From: an uncultured Brachyspira sp.
Lineage (GTDB): Bacteria > Spirochaetota > Brachyspiria > Brachyspirales > Brachyspiraceae
DNA: 9,758 bases
Reading direction: 5' to 3'
Assembly: GCF_910588665.1 (NCBI RefSeq)
Contig: NZ_CAJUPR010000021.1
Span: 1 to 9,758 of the forward strand
Shown: piece after piece, positions 1-6,008 of the stretch
Layout: every line of letters starts with the position of its first letter
Position numbering within the stretch: position 1 is the stretch's first letter
Translations under genes and position numbers: made by a program
Notes under the pieces: generated by a model
The model's database searches: none
What the model saw: the letters and a program-made list of their open reading frames with translations, nothing else
Told to the model about the DNA's origin: nothing

Positions 1-2
1 GT

Positions 3-233
3 TCCACTCCTGCAAAGCCATACGATCAGTTGAAAGAAGAAGTTGATCAACTATTCGAGGATTCAAGATCTACGAATACACGTGAACAAAATATGTCAGC
101 GCTACAAAGGTATGATAGCGTAAAAAACGATGTAGAGGGCGCTAAAAATAGTATAACATTTAAAGAGTACTATGATTTAAAGCTACAATTGAATCTAACA
201 GAGTCTAATCTAAAATATTTCAAAAATAAATAA
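3..233 (+). CDS. 3' fragment of an unidentified gene
   Basis: The reading frame is open from the left edge to a TAA at 231-233, so this is the C-terminal part (about 76 residues) of a longer protein whose start lies outside the window. A TTG at 30 is in frame but has no ribosome site, so I do not take it as the start. The visible part is strongly charged and hydrophilic, rich in Lys, Glu, Asp and Asn. It is probably helical, with no membrane segment, Cys or recognisable motif. Its stop codon lies three bases before the -35 box of the bacteriocin promoter. If the plasmid is circular and close to this size, it could be the tail of the relaxase expected beyond the right edge, but nothing in the sequence proves that. 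Function unknown. Confidence 0.5.
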   Translation, partial: STPAKPYDQLKEEVDQLFEDSRSTNTREQNMSALQRYDSVKNDVEGAKNSITFKEYYDLKLQLNLTESNLKYFKNK

Positions 234-235
234 CA

Positions 236-264
236 TTGCCAAATAGCCATTAATATTTTATAAT
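236..264 (+). promoter_or_regulatory. Sigma-A promoter of the Sec-dependent bacteriocin unit
   Basis: A -35 box TTGCCA (236-241, five of six matches) and a perfect -10 box TATAAT (259-264) are separated by exactly 17 bp, so transcription should start near 271. The gene's AAGGAGG ribosome site (287-293) follows, eight bases before the ATG at 302. I see no regulator repeat overlapping it, which suggests constitutive expression. Confidence 0.75.
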
Positions 265-301
265 CATTATGTAATCGCTTTCAAAAAAGGAGGAATTTAA
301 T

Positions 302-586
302 ATGTCTATCAAAGGGAATAATGCTTTATTTTTACGTTTTATTACTACAGTAGTTATGTCAGTTATTTTATTTGGTGCAGTTGGCACAAGTGCTCAAGCT
401 TCAAGTACCTCTCAAGAAGCTTCAACTCAAGTTTTAACAACACAACAAGAACAAAAGATTCCTGAACGAGCATTGTGCCTAATCGGAGGTGGCGGATCTG
501 CAATTCTCGGTTTTGCTTCAGCTGGTCCACTGGGGTATTGGGGAGGAGCTGCAGTAGGTTTTGCTACGTTCTGCCGTGACATCTAA
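302..586 (+). CDS. Sec-exported glycine-rich bacteriocin-like peptide
   Basis: This 94-residue precursor has a classical Sec signal peptide: a short basic N-terminus, a hydrophobic segment at about 12-28 and an AQA cleavage site after residue 33. It has no double-glycine leader. Residues 34-56 are Ser/Thr/Gln-rich and hydrophilic. The last 38 residues form a hydrophobic glycine-rich core with Cys59 and Cys91 near its ends, a GGGG run at 62-65 and helix-packing GxxxG spacing at G78, G82 and G86. This composition is typical of non-pediocin class II bacteriocins (the Bacteriocin_IIc type), and the two Cys could close a disulfide. There is no YGNGV motif, so it is not pediocin-like. The next gene overlaps its end and encodes a small membrane protein, the usual bacteriocin-immunity arrangement. 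The role is inferred from composition and context; I do not recognise a named relative. The ATG with AAGGAGG eight bases upstream is secure. Confidence 0.7.
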   Translation: MSIKGNNALFLRFITTVVMSVILFGAVGTSAQASSTSQEASTQVLTTQQEQKIPERALCLIGGGGSAILGFASAGPLGYWGGAAVGFATFCRDI

Positions 587-767
587 TAACAATACTCCCT
601 TTAAATCCAGATTTAGTTTTTGTGTACTAATGTTTTTCATTATTGCATCAAATATTAAAAATAACATGGACCGTGGACTGGTTTTTTGGGGATTAAATAT
701 AGCTCTATTAATTTTTGGGTTATGTATTATTTTCTACGGAGTAAAACTCTATAGATCTCAAAAATAA
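561..767 (+). CDS. Small two-helix membrane protein, probable immunity protein
   Basis: The frame encodes up to 68 residues from a TTG at 561, with a GGGAGGAG-like ribosome site at 541-548. A GTG at 576 would give 63 residues. The gene overlaps the end of the bacteriocin-like gene by 26 bases in another frame, which suggests translational coupling. Two hydrophobic segments are visible, at about residues 20-31 and 41-60, separated by a short charged stretch (KNNMDRG), and the C-terminus is basic. Small proteins with two membrane helices placed directly after a bacteriocin gene are usually immunity proteins protecting the producer. That role is inferred from size, topology and position; the sequence itself matches no family I can name. 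A strong terminator begins at the base after the stop codon. Confidence 0.6.
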   Translation: MLRSAVTSNNNTPFKSRFSFCVLMFFIIASNIKNNMDRGLVFWGLNIALLIFGLCIIFYGVKLYRSQK

Positions 768-814
768 GTAAAATAAACAAGCGACATTTTTAATTTGTCG
801 CTTGTTTATTTTAC
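768..814. terminator. Bidirectional terminator between convergent bacteriocin units
   Basis: A perfect 19-bp inverted repeat (768-786 with 796-814) encloses a 9-base loop. The rightward stem ends in T-rich sequence (TTTATTTTAC). The leftward reading is followed by TTATTTTTG, so it can also stop transcripts arriving from the plantaricin S-like operon. Confidence 0.85.
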
Positions 815-971
815 TCTAAAGCATCTTATCTAAAATAACGTATAACTAGAAACTCGTCGATCATGTTTTGTAGTAGTTTTCTTTGTAAATAGAGACTTAT
901 GTCATAACCTTATGAGGTATTTTTTCATATCATAATAATATGGCTACAATGTACAGAGTTACTAAATAAAT
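815..971. other. Intergenic stretch without a supported gene
   Basis: I find no open frame with a ribosome site on either strand. A weak imperfect hairpin around ACCTTATGAGGT (910-921), followed on the plus strand by several T, is the only local structure. The stretch separates the ends of two convergent transcription units. Confidence 0.5.
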
Positions 972-1133
972 TTAATTTTTTTCAGTAGGAGTAAGTTTAA
1001 TCATAAAAGTACTCCATAAAATCAATGCTACGAGTGTTCCAGTGGAAATTGGACCTGGAAATAATAATGTTTTTAAAGTTATCATAAATAGTAAAAAAGA
1101 AATGTAAATTTTACCAAATTTTCTTTTATCCAT
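972..1133 (-). CDS. Small membrane protein, probable immunity of the plantaricin S-like bacteriocin
   Basis: This 53-residue protein starts at an ATG (1131-1133) with an AAGGAG ribosome site ten bases upstream, and ends in TAA at 972-974. It has a short basic N-terminus (MDKRKFGK), a hydrophobic segment at about residues 9-26, a turn with PGP and a second hydrophobic segment at about 30-45. The tail is polar and ends in TEKN. It is the third gene of the operon, 24 bases after the alpha-like peptide gene, which is where class IIb operons place the immunity gene. Immunity is inferred from size, topology and position. The gene is below the length cut-off of many gene finders. Confidence 0.65.
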   Translation of the reverse strand: MDKRKFGKIYISFLLFMITLKTLLFPGPISTGTLVALILWSTFMIKLTPTEKN

Positions 1134-1157
1134 AAGACTATATCTCCTTATAAATAA

Positions 1158-1304
1158 TTAGCTAAAAATGCCAAAAGCTACTCCTGCTACAATAGCTGCT
1201 TTACCAGCATAATGACCCAATTGTCCAGCTAATCGATTATAGCCACCGCTAATTTTTGATAAGTCTTCTTCAGAAATATTATTAAACATTTGTAAATTAG
1301 TCAT
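1158..1304 (-). CDS. Two-peptide bacteriocin, alpha-like chain (plantaricin S type)
   Basis: The 48-residue precursor starts at ATG 1302-1304, with AAAGGA nine bases upstream. Its leader is 21 residues, MTNLQMFNNISEEDLSKI then SGG, with hydrophobic residues at the usual positions before the Gly-Gly cut. The predicted mature chain is 27 residues, starting YNRLAGQ and containing LGHYAGKAAI. Plantaricin S alpha of Lactiplantibacillus plantarum, as I remember it, contains MGHYAGKATI in the same place, so this is a clear relative. Mature residues G9 and G13 form the GxxxG motif through which class IIb partners pack their helices in the target membrane. The chain lacks Cys. It lies 17 bases downstream of the beta-like gene, and the two chains are expected to act together at equal amounts. 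The C39 exporter encoded nearby would remove the leader. Confidence 0.85.
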   Translation of the reverse strand: MTNLQMFNNISEEDLSKISGGYNRLAGQLGHYAGKAAIVAGVAFGIFS

Positions 1305-1321
1305 ACGATCATATCCTTTCA

Positions 1322-1462
1322 TTAAAAAGCATTCAAAAATCCCTTTCCAAAGCTAACAACTGCATCTGTAATATGGTAAACTACACCATGTTTCCCGCCA
1401 ATAATTACTTGTAAATCAGTAGTAGAAAGTTCTGAAAATTGATTAAATTTAGTTGTATTCAT
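1322..1462 (-). CDS. Two-peptide bacteriocin, beta-like chain (plantaricin S type)
   Basis: The 46-residue precursor starts at ATG 1460-1462, with an AAAGGA ribosome site in the preceding 20 bases. The leader is 23 residues and ends QVIIGG, with the hydrophobic spacing that C39 peptidases recognise. The mature chain is 23 residues, starts KHGVVYHI and ends with AVVSFGKGFLNAF. Plantaricin S beta, from memory, ends AIVSFGEGFLNAW, so homology is strong at the C-terminus while the N-terminus has diverged and lost the lysine run. Mature S14 and G18 form an SxxxG helix-packing motif. It is the first gene of the leftward bacteriocin operon. An inducing-peptide role was considered because of its small size, but the resemblance to plantaricin S beta and the adjacent alpha partner argue for a bacteriocin chain. 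Confidence 0.85.
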   Translation of the reverse strand: MNTTKFNQFSELSTTDLQVIIGGKHGVVYHITDAVVSFGKGFLNAF

Positions 1463-1508
1463 AATACATGTGTCCTTTCAAACTTTTTGTTAACTTTTAA
1501 CAATTATG

Positions 1509-1514
1509 AGTATA
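1509..1514 (-). promoter_or_regulatory. Likely -10 box of the plantaricin S-like operon
   Basis: Read leftward, TATACT lies about 47 bases before the beta-chain start codon. No good -35 box stands 16-18 bases upstream (TATCAA there), which is common for promoters needing an activator such as a LytTR regulator. I looked for the paired 9-10 bp direct repeats such regulators bind and could not find a convincing pair in 1515-1620. Confidence 0.4.
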
Positions 1515-1639
1515 ATCTTTGTACATAAATATTGATATAAAATTTTTAAGTGTACGATTTCTAGTTGTAAACGCAAAAATAATAATTTACTCAACCATTT
1601 ATAGTCGTTTTTTATGTCTTAACTACTATCTTCTTACTA

Positions 1640-2395
1640 TTAATCCTTGAAAATTTCCAGTGCTGTTTTTATTTTTCTAGTACTAATTTTATGTACAGTA
1701 CCATTGTTCATTGTTAGAAATTTATTTGATTTATCAATTGCATAAATATTGTCTATATTAACTAGCGTTGTACGGTTACATCTAAAAAAATTTTTATGCG
1801 TTGTCTCAATATTTTTAAGATTTCCCAAAATCGTTGTTTTAAAAGAACTGCAAACTAATGAAACCTGTTTATTGTTATTAGTAATGGTCTCTATACTATA
1901 TACCTGTGATAAAGAGATTCTTTTGAATATTCCATGATCTAGTTCATAAGTAAATTTGTCAATATGCTCATGTGTAATATTTATTTTATATCTAGAAAAT
2001 GCTATATCGATATTTTCTCGAATTATTTGTGTGAATTTTTCTATAGAGCTTTTTTTTTGTACTATGTCTAATGGTTCAGATTTATTTGCAACAATTTCAC
2101 GAAATATAAAATCATCATTCGTTAAATATACTATTTCAATAAAATCTAATTTATCTTTCAAAAATTTTCCTATTGATAAATTCTCGGATAATTTATCAGT
2201 ATCTACAAATAAAAGGAATGATTTTTCGTGATGTTTTTGAATATACTCTAACATTTCTGAAACATCATCAGCTATTAAGGAGATTTCCATATCATATTCA
2301 CTTTTTGTTGGATTTATCAATATTCTATTTTGAATAATATTTTGTAAATTCTTTCTAAATTCTGGGTTACCTTCTAGAATAAGTGTCGTGAGCAT
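1640..2395 (-). CDS. LytTR-family response regulator with degraded receiver (AgrA/PlnC type)
   Basis: The 251-residue protein has the AgrA layout: a receiver at about 1-125 and a LytTR DNA-binding domain at about 145-250. The LytTR part carries the expected FYGNLK-like element (TTILGNLKNIE), FFRCNRTTLVNI and the final basic helix. In the receiver, the phosphoacceptor Asp is kept (D65 in LFVDTD), as are a Thr (YLTND) and a Lys-rich segment (QKKSS). However, the two acidic residues normally near the N-terminus (EDD in AgrA) are replaced by EGN. Those residues hold the Mg2+ needed for phosphorylation, so the protein may act with little or no phosphorylation. No histidine kinase is encoded here. 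A GAGGT ribosome site precedes the ATG by about nine bases. It lies 64 bases after the HlyD-like gene and is probably the last gene of the exporter operon. Such regulators activate bacteriocin operons; the targets here are inferred. Confidence 0.85.
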   Translation of the reverse strand: MLTTLILEGNPEFRKNLQNIIQNRILINPTKSEYDMEISLIADDVSEMLEYIQKHHEKSFLLFVDTDKLSENLSIGKFLKDKLDFIEIVYLTNDDFIFREIVANKSEPLDIVQKKSSIEKFTQIIRENIDIAFSRYKINITHEHIDKFTYELDHGIFKRISLSQVYSIETITNNNKQVSLVCSSFKTTILGNLKNIETTHKNFFRCNRTTLVNIDNIYAIDKSNKFLTMNNGTVHKISTRKIKTALEIFKD

Positions 2396-2459
2396 AATAT
2401 AAAACCTCGCTATATTTTAAAATATTTAACTCTATAGTCACTTAAGTACTGCGCAATGC

Positions 2460-3539
2460 TTATTTATTTAAAAACTTATCTTTATAATAATTAAAGAAAG
2501 TAGTTTTTCCTGTTATAATTGTTGTATTTCCTTGCATGCCATATTTAATAGCTTGTATTTTTTGTTTAGATATAGTTTTAGTGATGGCTGATACTTGATA
2601 CACTTCTTCACCTTTTATTTTTACAGTAGAAGTACTAATCATATTAATTTGTCCTTCTAAAATCAATACTTTAGAGTTATTAGTTGTTATGTTAAATTTT
2701 AGAAGCTGCCCTTTGTGTATAGAAGATATATCTTTCTGTGATATATACGCAGTTAGTTTTACTTTTTTTAAACTATTTAAGTCAGGATATATTTTAGCTA
2801 GTGTAGATCCAGTACTAACTTTATTCATACCTAAATAATCAGCATTAACATGTAAAATGCCTGATATAGGTGCAGATATAATAGTATTGTATTGATTACT
2901 AATTTTTATTTCTGAATTAAGATCATTAATTAGTTGTTGCAATTTATTTTCTTCTTTTGAGATTTCAGATAGTTTTTCTGATTGTAGAAGTTCTATCTTA
3001 CTATTATTAATATTTATATTGTAATCTGTTATTTTATTATCTTTCTTAGAATCATTTTGTGATCGTAATATATTGTTTTGTTGATTATAAATACTTATTT
3101 GTGTAAGATATGCCTTTAATTCATTATGATATCCAAACTGGTCGGTATAAGAAAAAATATCTATATTTTTTTGAACTCCTAGTTTTAAGATGGATAAACT
3201 TTTCAATTGGTTTTCAAGTTGTTCTTTTTGTTTAATCGAATATTTCTTTTTTTCAGAATTTGGATCTTTATAAACTACTAATTTTTCTCCTTTTGTTACA
3301 TGTTTACCTTCCTTCAAGCTATTTTTTTCAATATCACTGTCCATAGTAGATTGGATAACAGCTTCTTGGCTTACAGGTGAAACATATCCAATACCGTTAA
3401 TAGCAATTTCTTTTTTGCCTAAAAATAAAAATATAATTATCGAAATAAAGATTATAAAACACGGAATTATTATTAATATTGAAAAATTTTTATACCTATT
3501 TGAATAAAATTCACTGCTTTCGAAAAAATTTTGTTCCAT
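2460..3539 (-). CDS. Bacteriocin secretion accessory protein, HlyD/membrane-fusion family
   Basis: This 359-residue protein has one N-terminal membrane helix at about residues 18-42, after a short cytoplasmic stretch, and the rest is extracellular. A lipoyl-like half-motif with SPVSQEAVIQS lies near 55-65. A long, Lys/Glu/Asn-rich coiled-coil region spans about 95-215, and the second lipoyl half (ISAPISGILHV) lies near 220. A beta-rich C-terminal domain follows. This is the order seen in MesE, ComB and PlnH-type accessory proteins, which work with C39-peptidase ABC exporters. It is somewhat shorter than the 450-470 residues of many family members. The gene starts 16 bases after the exporter stop, with a CGGAG ribosome site ten bases before the ATG, so the two are cotranscribed. 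It should serve all double-glycine precursors in the window. Confidence 0.9.
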   Translation of the reverse strand: MEQNFFESSEFYSNRYKNFSILIIIPCFIIFISIIIFLFLGKKEIAINGIGYVSPVSQEAVIQSTMDSDIEKNSLKEGKHVTKGEKLVVYKDPNSEKKKYSIKQKEQLENQLKSLSILKLGVQKNIDIFSYTDQFGYHNELKAYLTQISIYNQQNNILRSQNDSKKDNKITDYNININNSKIELLQSEKLSEISKEENKLQQLINDLNSEIKISNQYNTIISAPISGILHVNADYLGMNKVSTGSTLAKIYPDLNSLKKVKLTAYISQKDISSIHKGQLLKFNITTNNSKVLILEGQINMISTSTVKIKGEEVYQVSAITKTISKQKIQAIKYGMQGNTTIITGKTTFFNYYKDKFLNK

Positions 3540-3555
3540 AAGATAATTACTCCGT

Positions 3556-5712
3556 TTAATTATTTATTAAGCTATAATAGATACCTTTTTTAGATAAAAG
3601 GCTATCGTGTGTTCCGTACTCTACAATAGAACCATTGTTTAAAACTAAAATTTTATCTGTTTTCTGTGCTATTGATAATCTGTGAGCTATGAATATAATG
3701 GTCTTATCGGAAAGTTTAAGTAGATTATCTATTAAATTCTTTTCCGTTAAAGTATCTAATCCGCTTGTTGACTCATCAAAAATTATAACTTGTGCTGTAG
3801 ATAAAAGAGCTCTAGCAATAGTTAGCCGCTGTTTTTGCCCACCAGATAAAGTACTACCGTCTTCATCTATAAGAGAATTATATTGAAGTGGCATTTTTTC
3901 GATATCATCTTTAATCATTGCTAGTTCACATGCTTTATAAATATCTTCCATAGATATATTAGGTCTATTACCTAACTTTAGGTTATCTAAAATCGTCCCT
4001 GAAAAAACATATGGACTTTGTGGAACATAATTAACAAAACTCCGTAGTTCTTTTTTATTTACCTTGTGTATATCTTGTCCATCAAATGTTATTTTACCAG
4101 AGGTAGGTTTAAAAAAATTAACTAATAATTTTACTAATGTTGATTTTCCAGATCCACTTATTCCTACTAATGTTATTTTTTCATTAGGTAATATTGAAAA
4201 ATTTACATTATTTAGAATGTCTTTGCCATACCCATATCTATATATAATATTTTCAAATTTTATTTCCTTATTTAATTGTAATCTATGCGCAGCTTTTGCA
4301 TTTTGATCATATTCACTTTCTACAAGAAATACTTCATTTAATCGATTATTTGCAACTTTTGCACTTTGTAATTTAGGTTGTAAACTTATAATATTTTGTA
4401 ATGGATTAATAAAATAAACTAGTAGCGCATTGTAAGTTATAAGTTGTCCCAGTGATAATTTGTTTGTCATTACTAGATTTGCACCAATCCAAAGAACAAC
4501 AAGACTTAAAATTAGCTGTATTCCATTTTTTATGGATCGTTGAAGAATATCTTTTTTTGAATATTCTAAATTTTTTTTCAATAAATCAATAAATTGACTA
4601 TCTATTCGTTGATATCGCTGTTTTTCGCTATTAAGAGATTTTATTGTCTCAATACCTCTAATATCCTCAATTATTGATGAACTAACAATTGCATTACTTT
4701 CCATACTCTCCATATTTAACTTTTCAAAATATTGTGAGAATATTAGTATGATAACAATATATATTGGTAACGTAAGTAATGTTATTAAAAATAATATTGG
4801 ACTTTGAATAGCTAATACAATGCCTATAATTATGACCGTTCCAACATCTAAAAACATTGAAATTACAGTACTTGCTAAAGCATCTATAATTTTACTAGCA
4901 TCGTTAAATCTTGAAATTATTTCTCCTGTTTTTCTAGTAGCAAAAAACTCCATTGGTAAATCAAATACATGTTTGATATATCCTAGAACTATATCTATTG
5001 ATAAACGTTGTCCTAAAATTGTTAGTAAAAATTCTTTAGCATATAGAAAGATAGAATTAAATATATAAAATATTGATAAACCTATTGCTATTATTGCCAT
5101 TGTATTTTTCGTACCATTAGGTATATATGTATCAATTATAGATTGTAAAAAATATGATCCTACAATACTAATAACTGTCATTAATATAGATGCTGTTATA
5201 ACATTAGTTAATAGTATTTTATTTTTAAATACATTATGAAATAGAGATAGTAACCCAGATTTCTTTTCTTTAACAGGTTTATACTCAATAGTTGGTGTAA
5301 TAAATATAGCAACTCCACTCCATTCAGATAAGAACTTTTTTTTTGAAATTCTATTAAGCTTTACATTTGGATCAGGATCTGCAATTAATACGCTGTTTTT
5401 ATTAGCTGACAACACAACGTAATAATGTAGTAATTTATTATTTTTTACTACGTGTACAATAAATGGATAGGGTAAATTATCTATATCAAACAAGGTCATA
5501 TCAGCTTGTATAGCTTTAGTTTCAAACTTTAATTTCTCTGCAGTTTTTATAATTCCTAACGCTGTAGTGCCTTCTTTATTTGTTTTAGCTATATTTCTCA
5601 AATAAGATATAGAAACATTTGATCCATAATTCTTTAAAATCATTGATAAAGCTGCCACACCACAATCACTTTCATCTATTTGGGGAGTATAATGTTTATA
5701 AAATTTGAACAT
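3556..5712 (-). CDS. C39-peptidase ABC exporter for double-glycine bacteriocins
   Basis: The 718-residue protein is of full family length. Residues 1-135 form the C39 cysteine peptidase that cuts leaders after Gly-Gly, with Gln11, Cys17 (in DESDCGVAA), His96 (LLHYYV) and Asp112 (ADPDP) as oxyanion and catalytic residues, all present. About 160-440 is the six-helix transmembrane domain. The nucleotide-binding domain has Walker A at 517-525 (GISGSGKST), a Q-loop Gln near 565, the LSGGQ signature from 622, Walker B at 642-647 (VIIFDE) and the H-loop His677. It is intact and should be active. The HlyD-like gene follows after 16 bases. The ribosome site before the ATG is weak (AGAGAAAG). The probable substrates are the plantaricin S-like pair and the bactofencin-like peptide; relatives are named PlnG, MesD, LagD and AbpT. 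Confidence 0.95.
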   Translation of the reverse strand: MFKFYKHYTPQIDESDCGVAALSMILKNYGSNVSISYLRNIAKTNKEGTTALGIIKTAEKLKFETKAIQADMTLFDIDNLPYPFIVHVVKNNKLLHYYVVLSANKNSVLIADPDPNVKLNRISKKKFLSEWSGVAIFITPTIEYKPVKEKKSGLLSLFHNVFKNKILLTNVITASILMTVISIVGSYFLQSIIDTYIPNGTKNTMAIIAIGLSIFYIFNSIFLYAKEFLLTILGQRLSIDIVLGYIKHVFDLPMEFFATRKTGEIISRFNDASKIIDALASTVISMFLDVGTVIIIGIVLAIQSPILFLITLLTLPIYIVIILIFSQYFEKLNMESMESNAIVSSSIIEDIRGIETIKSLNSEKQRYQRIDSQFIDLLKKNLEYSKKDILQRSIKNGIQLILSLVVLWIGANLVMTNKLSLGQLITYNALLVYFINPLQNIISLQPKLQSAKVANNRLNEVFLVESEYDQNAKAAHRLQLNKEIKFENIIYRYGYGKDILNNVNFSILPNEKITLVGISGSGKSTLVKLLVNFFKPTSGKITFDGQDIHKVNKKELRSFVNYVPQSPYVFSGTILDNLKLGNRPNISMEDIYKACELAMIKDDIEKMPLQYNSLIDEDGSTLSGGQKQRLTIARALLSTAQVIIFDESTSGLDTLTEKNLIDNLLKLSDKTIIFIAHRLSIAQKTDKILVLNNGSIVEYGTHDSLLSKKGIYYSLINN

Positions 5713-5794
5713 TTAAACTTTCTCTTAACTTTCTAAATAATAAAAAAATTACGCTATTCTTAATATTTTTATAAGTTTATCACAAAAGTAATTT

Positions 5795-5822
5795 TTTTTA
5801 AAGTAGTAATATATCATGTCAA
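5795..5822 (-). promoter_or_regulatory. Candidate promoter of the exporter-accessory-regulator operon
   Basis: Read leftward, a perfect TTGACA (5817-5822) is followed after 16 bases by TAAAAA (5795-5800), a four-of-six -10 box. It sits just downstream of two tandem terminators and about 80 bases before the exporter ATG, where a new transcript is needed. The weak -10 box keeps confidence moderate. Confidence 0.4.
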
Positions 5823-5829
5823 TTTTTAC

Positions 5830-5868
5830 AAAAAAGGTTGAACAAATATACAATTTGTCCAACCTTTT
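5830..5868 (-). terminator. Second terminator after the DltB-like gene
   Basis: The stem pairs 5832-5840 with 5860-5868 and 5842-5847 with 5853-5858, with one A-C mismatch. Read leftward it ends in a run of six T, so it terminates leftward transcripts. It also has four T on the plus side and could be weakly bidirectional. Confidence 0.75.
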
Positions 5869-5894
5869 AAGTATCAATTTTTTATATTATTAAC

Positions 5895-5926
5895 AATAAA
5901 AAAGACCTGATTTAATAATCAGGTCT
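5895..5926 (-). terminator. Terminator of the bactofencin-like operon
   Basis: A perfect 10-bp stem (AGACCTGATT at 5903-5912 with 5917-5926) has a TAAT loop. Read leftward it is followed by TTTTTTATTG. It lies about 80 bases after the DltB-like stop codon. Confidence 0.85.
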
Positions 5927-6008
5927 GCAACCGTACCAATGACCTAAATATATCACTGGCATTTTTATTATACGATACCAATAAAATTTATACAATAGTT
6001 ATTGATAT

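Noticed and set aside
1463..1639. LytTR-type direct repeats upstream of the plantaricin S-like operon
   Set aside because: I looked for 9-10 bp repeats about 21 bases apart and found only AT-rich partial resemblances that are not better than chance.
1749..2231. Plus-strand frames opposite the response regulator
   Set aside because: They are shadows of a well-supported gene on the other strand, without ribosome sites or plausible composition.
3689..5068. Plus-strand frames opposite the ABC exporter
   Set aside because: They are shadows of an intact exporter gene whose motifs are all present on the minus strand.
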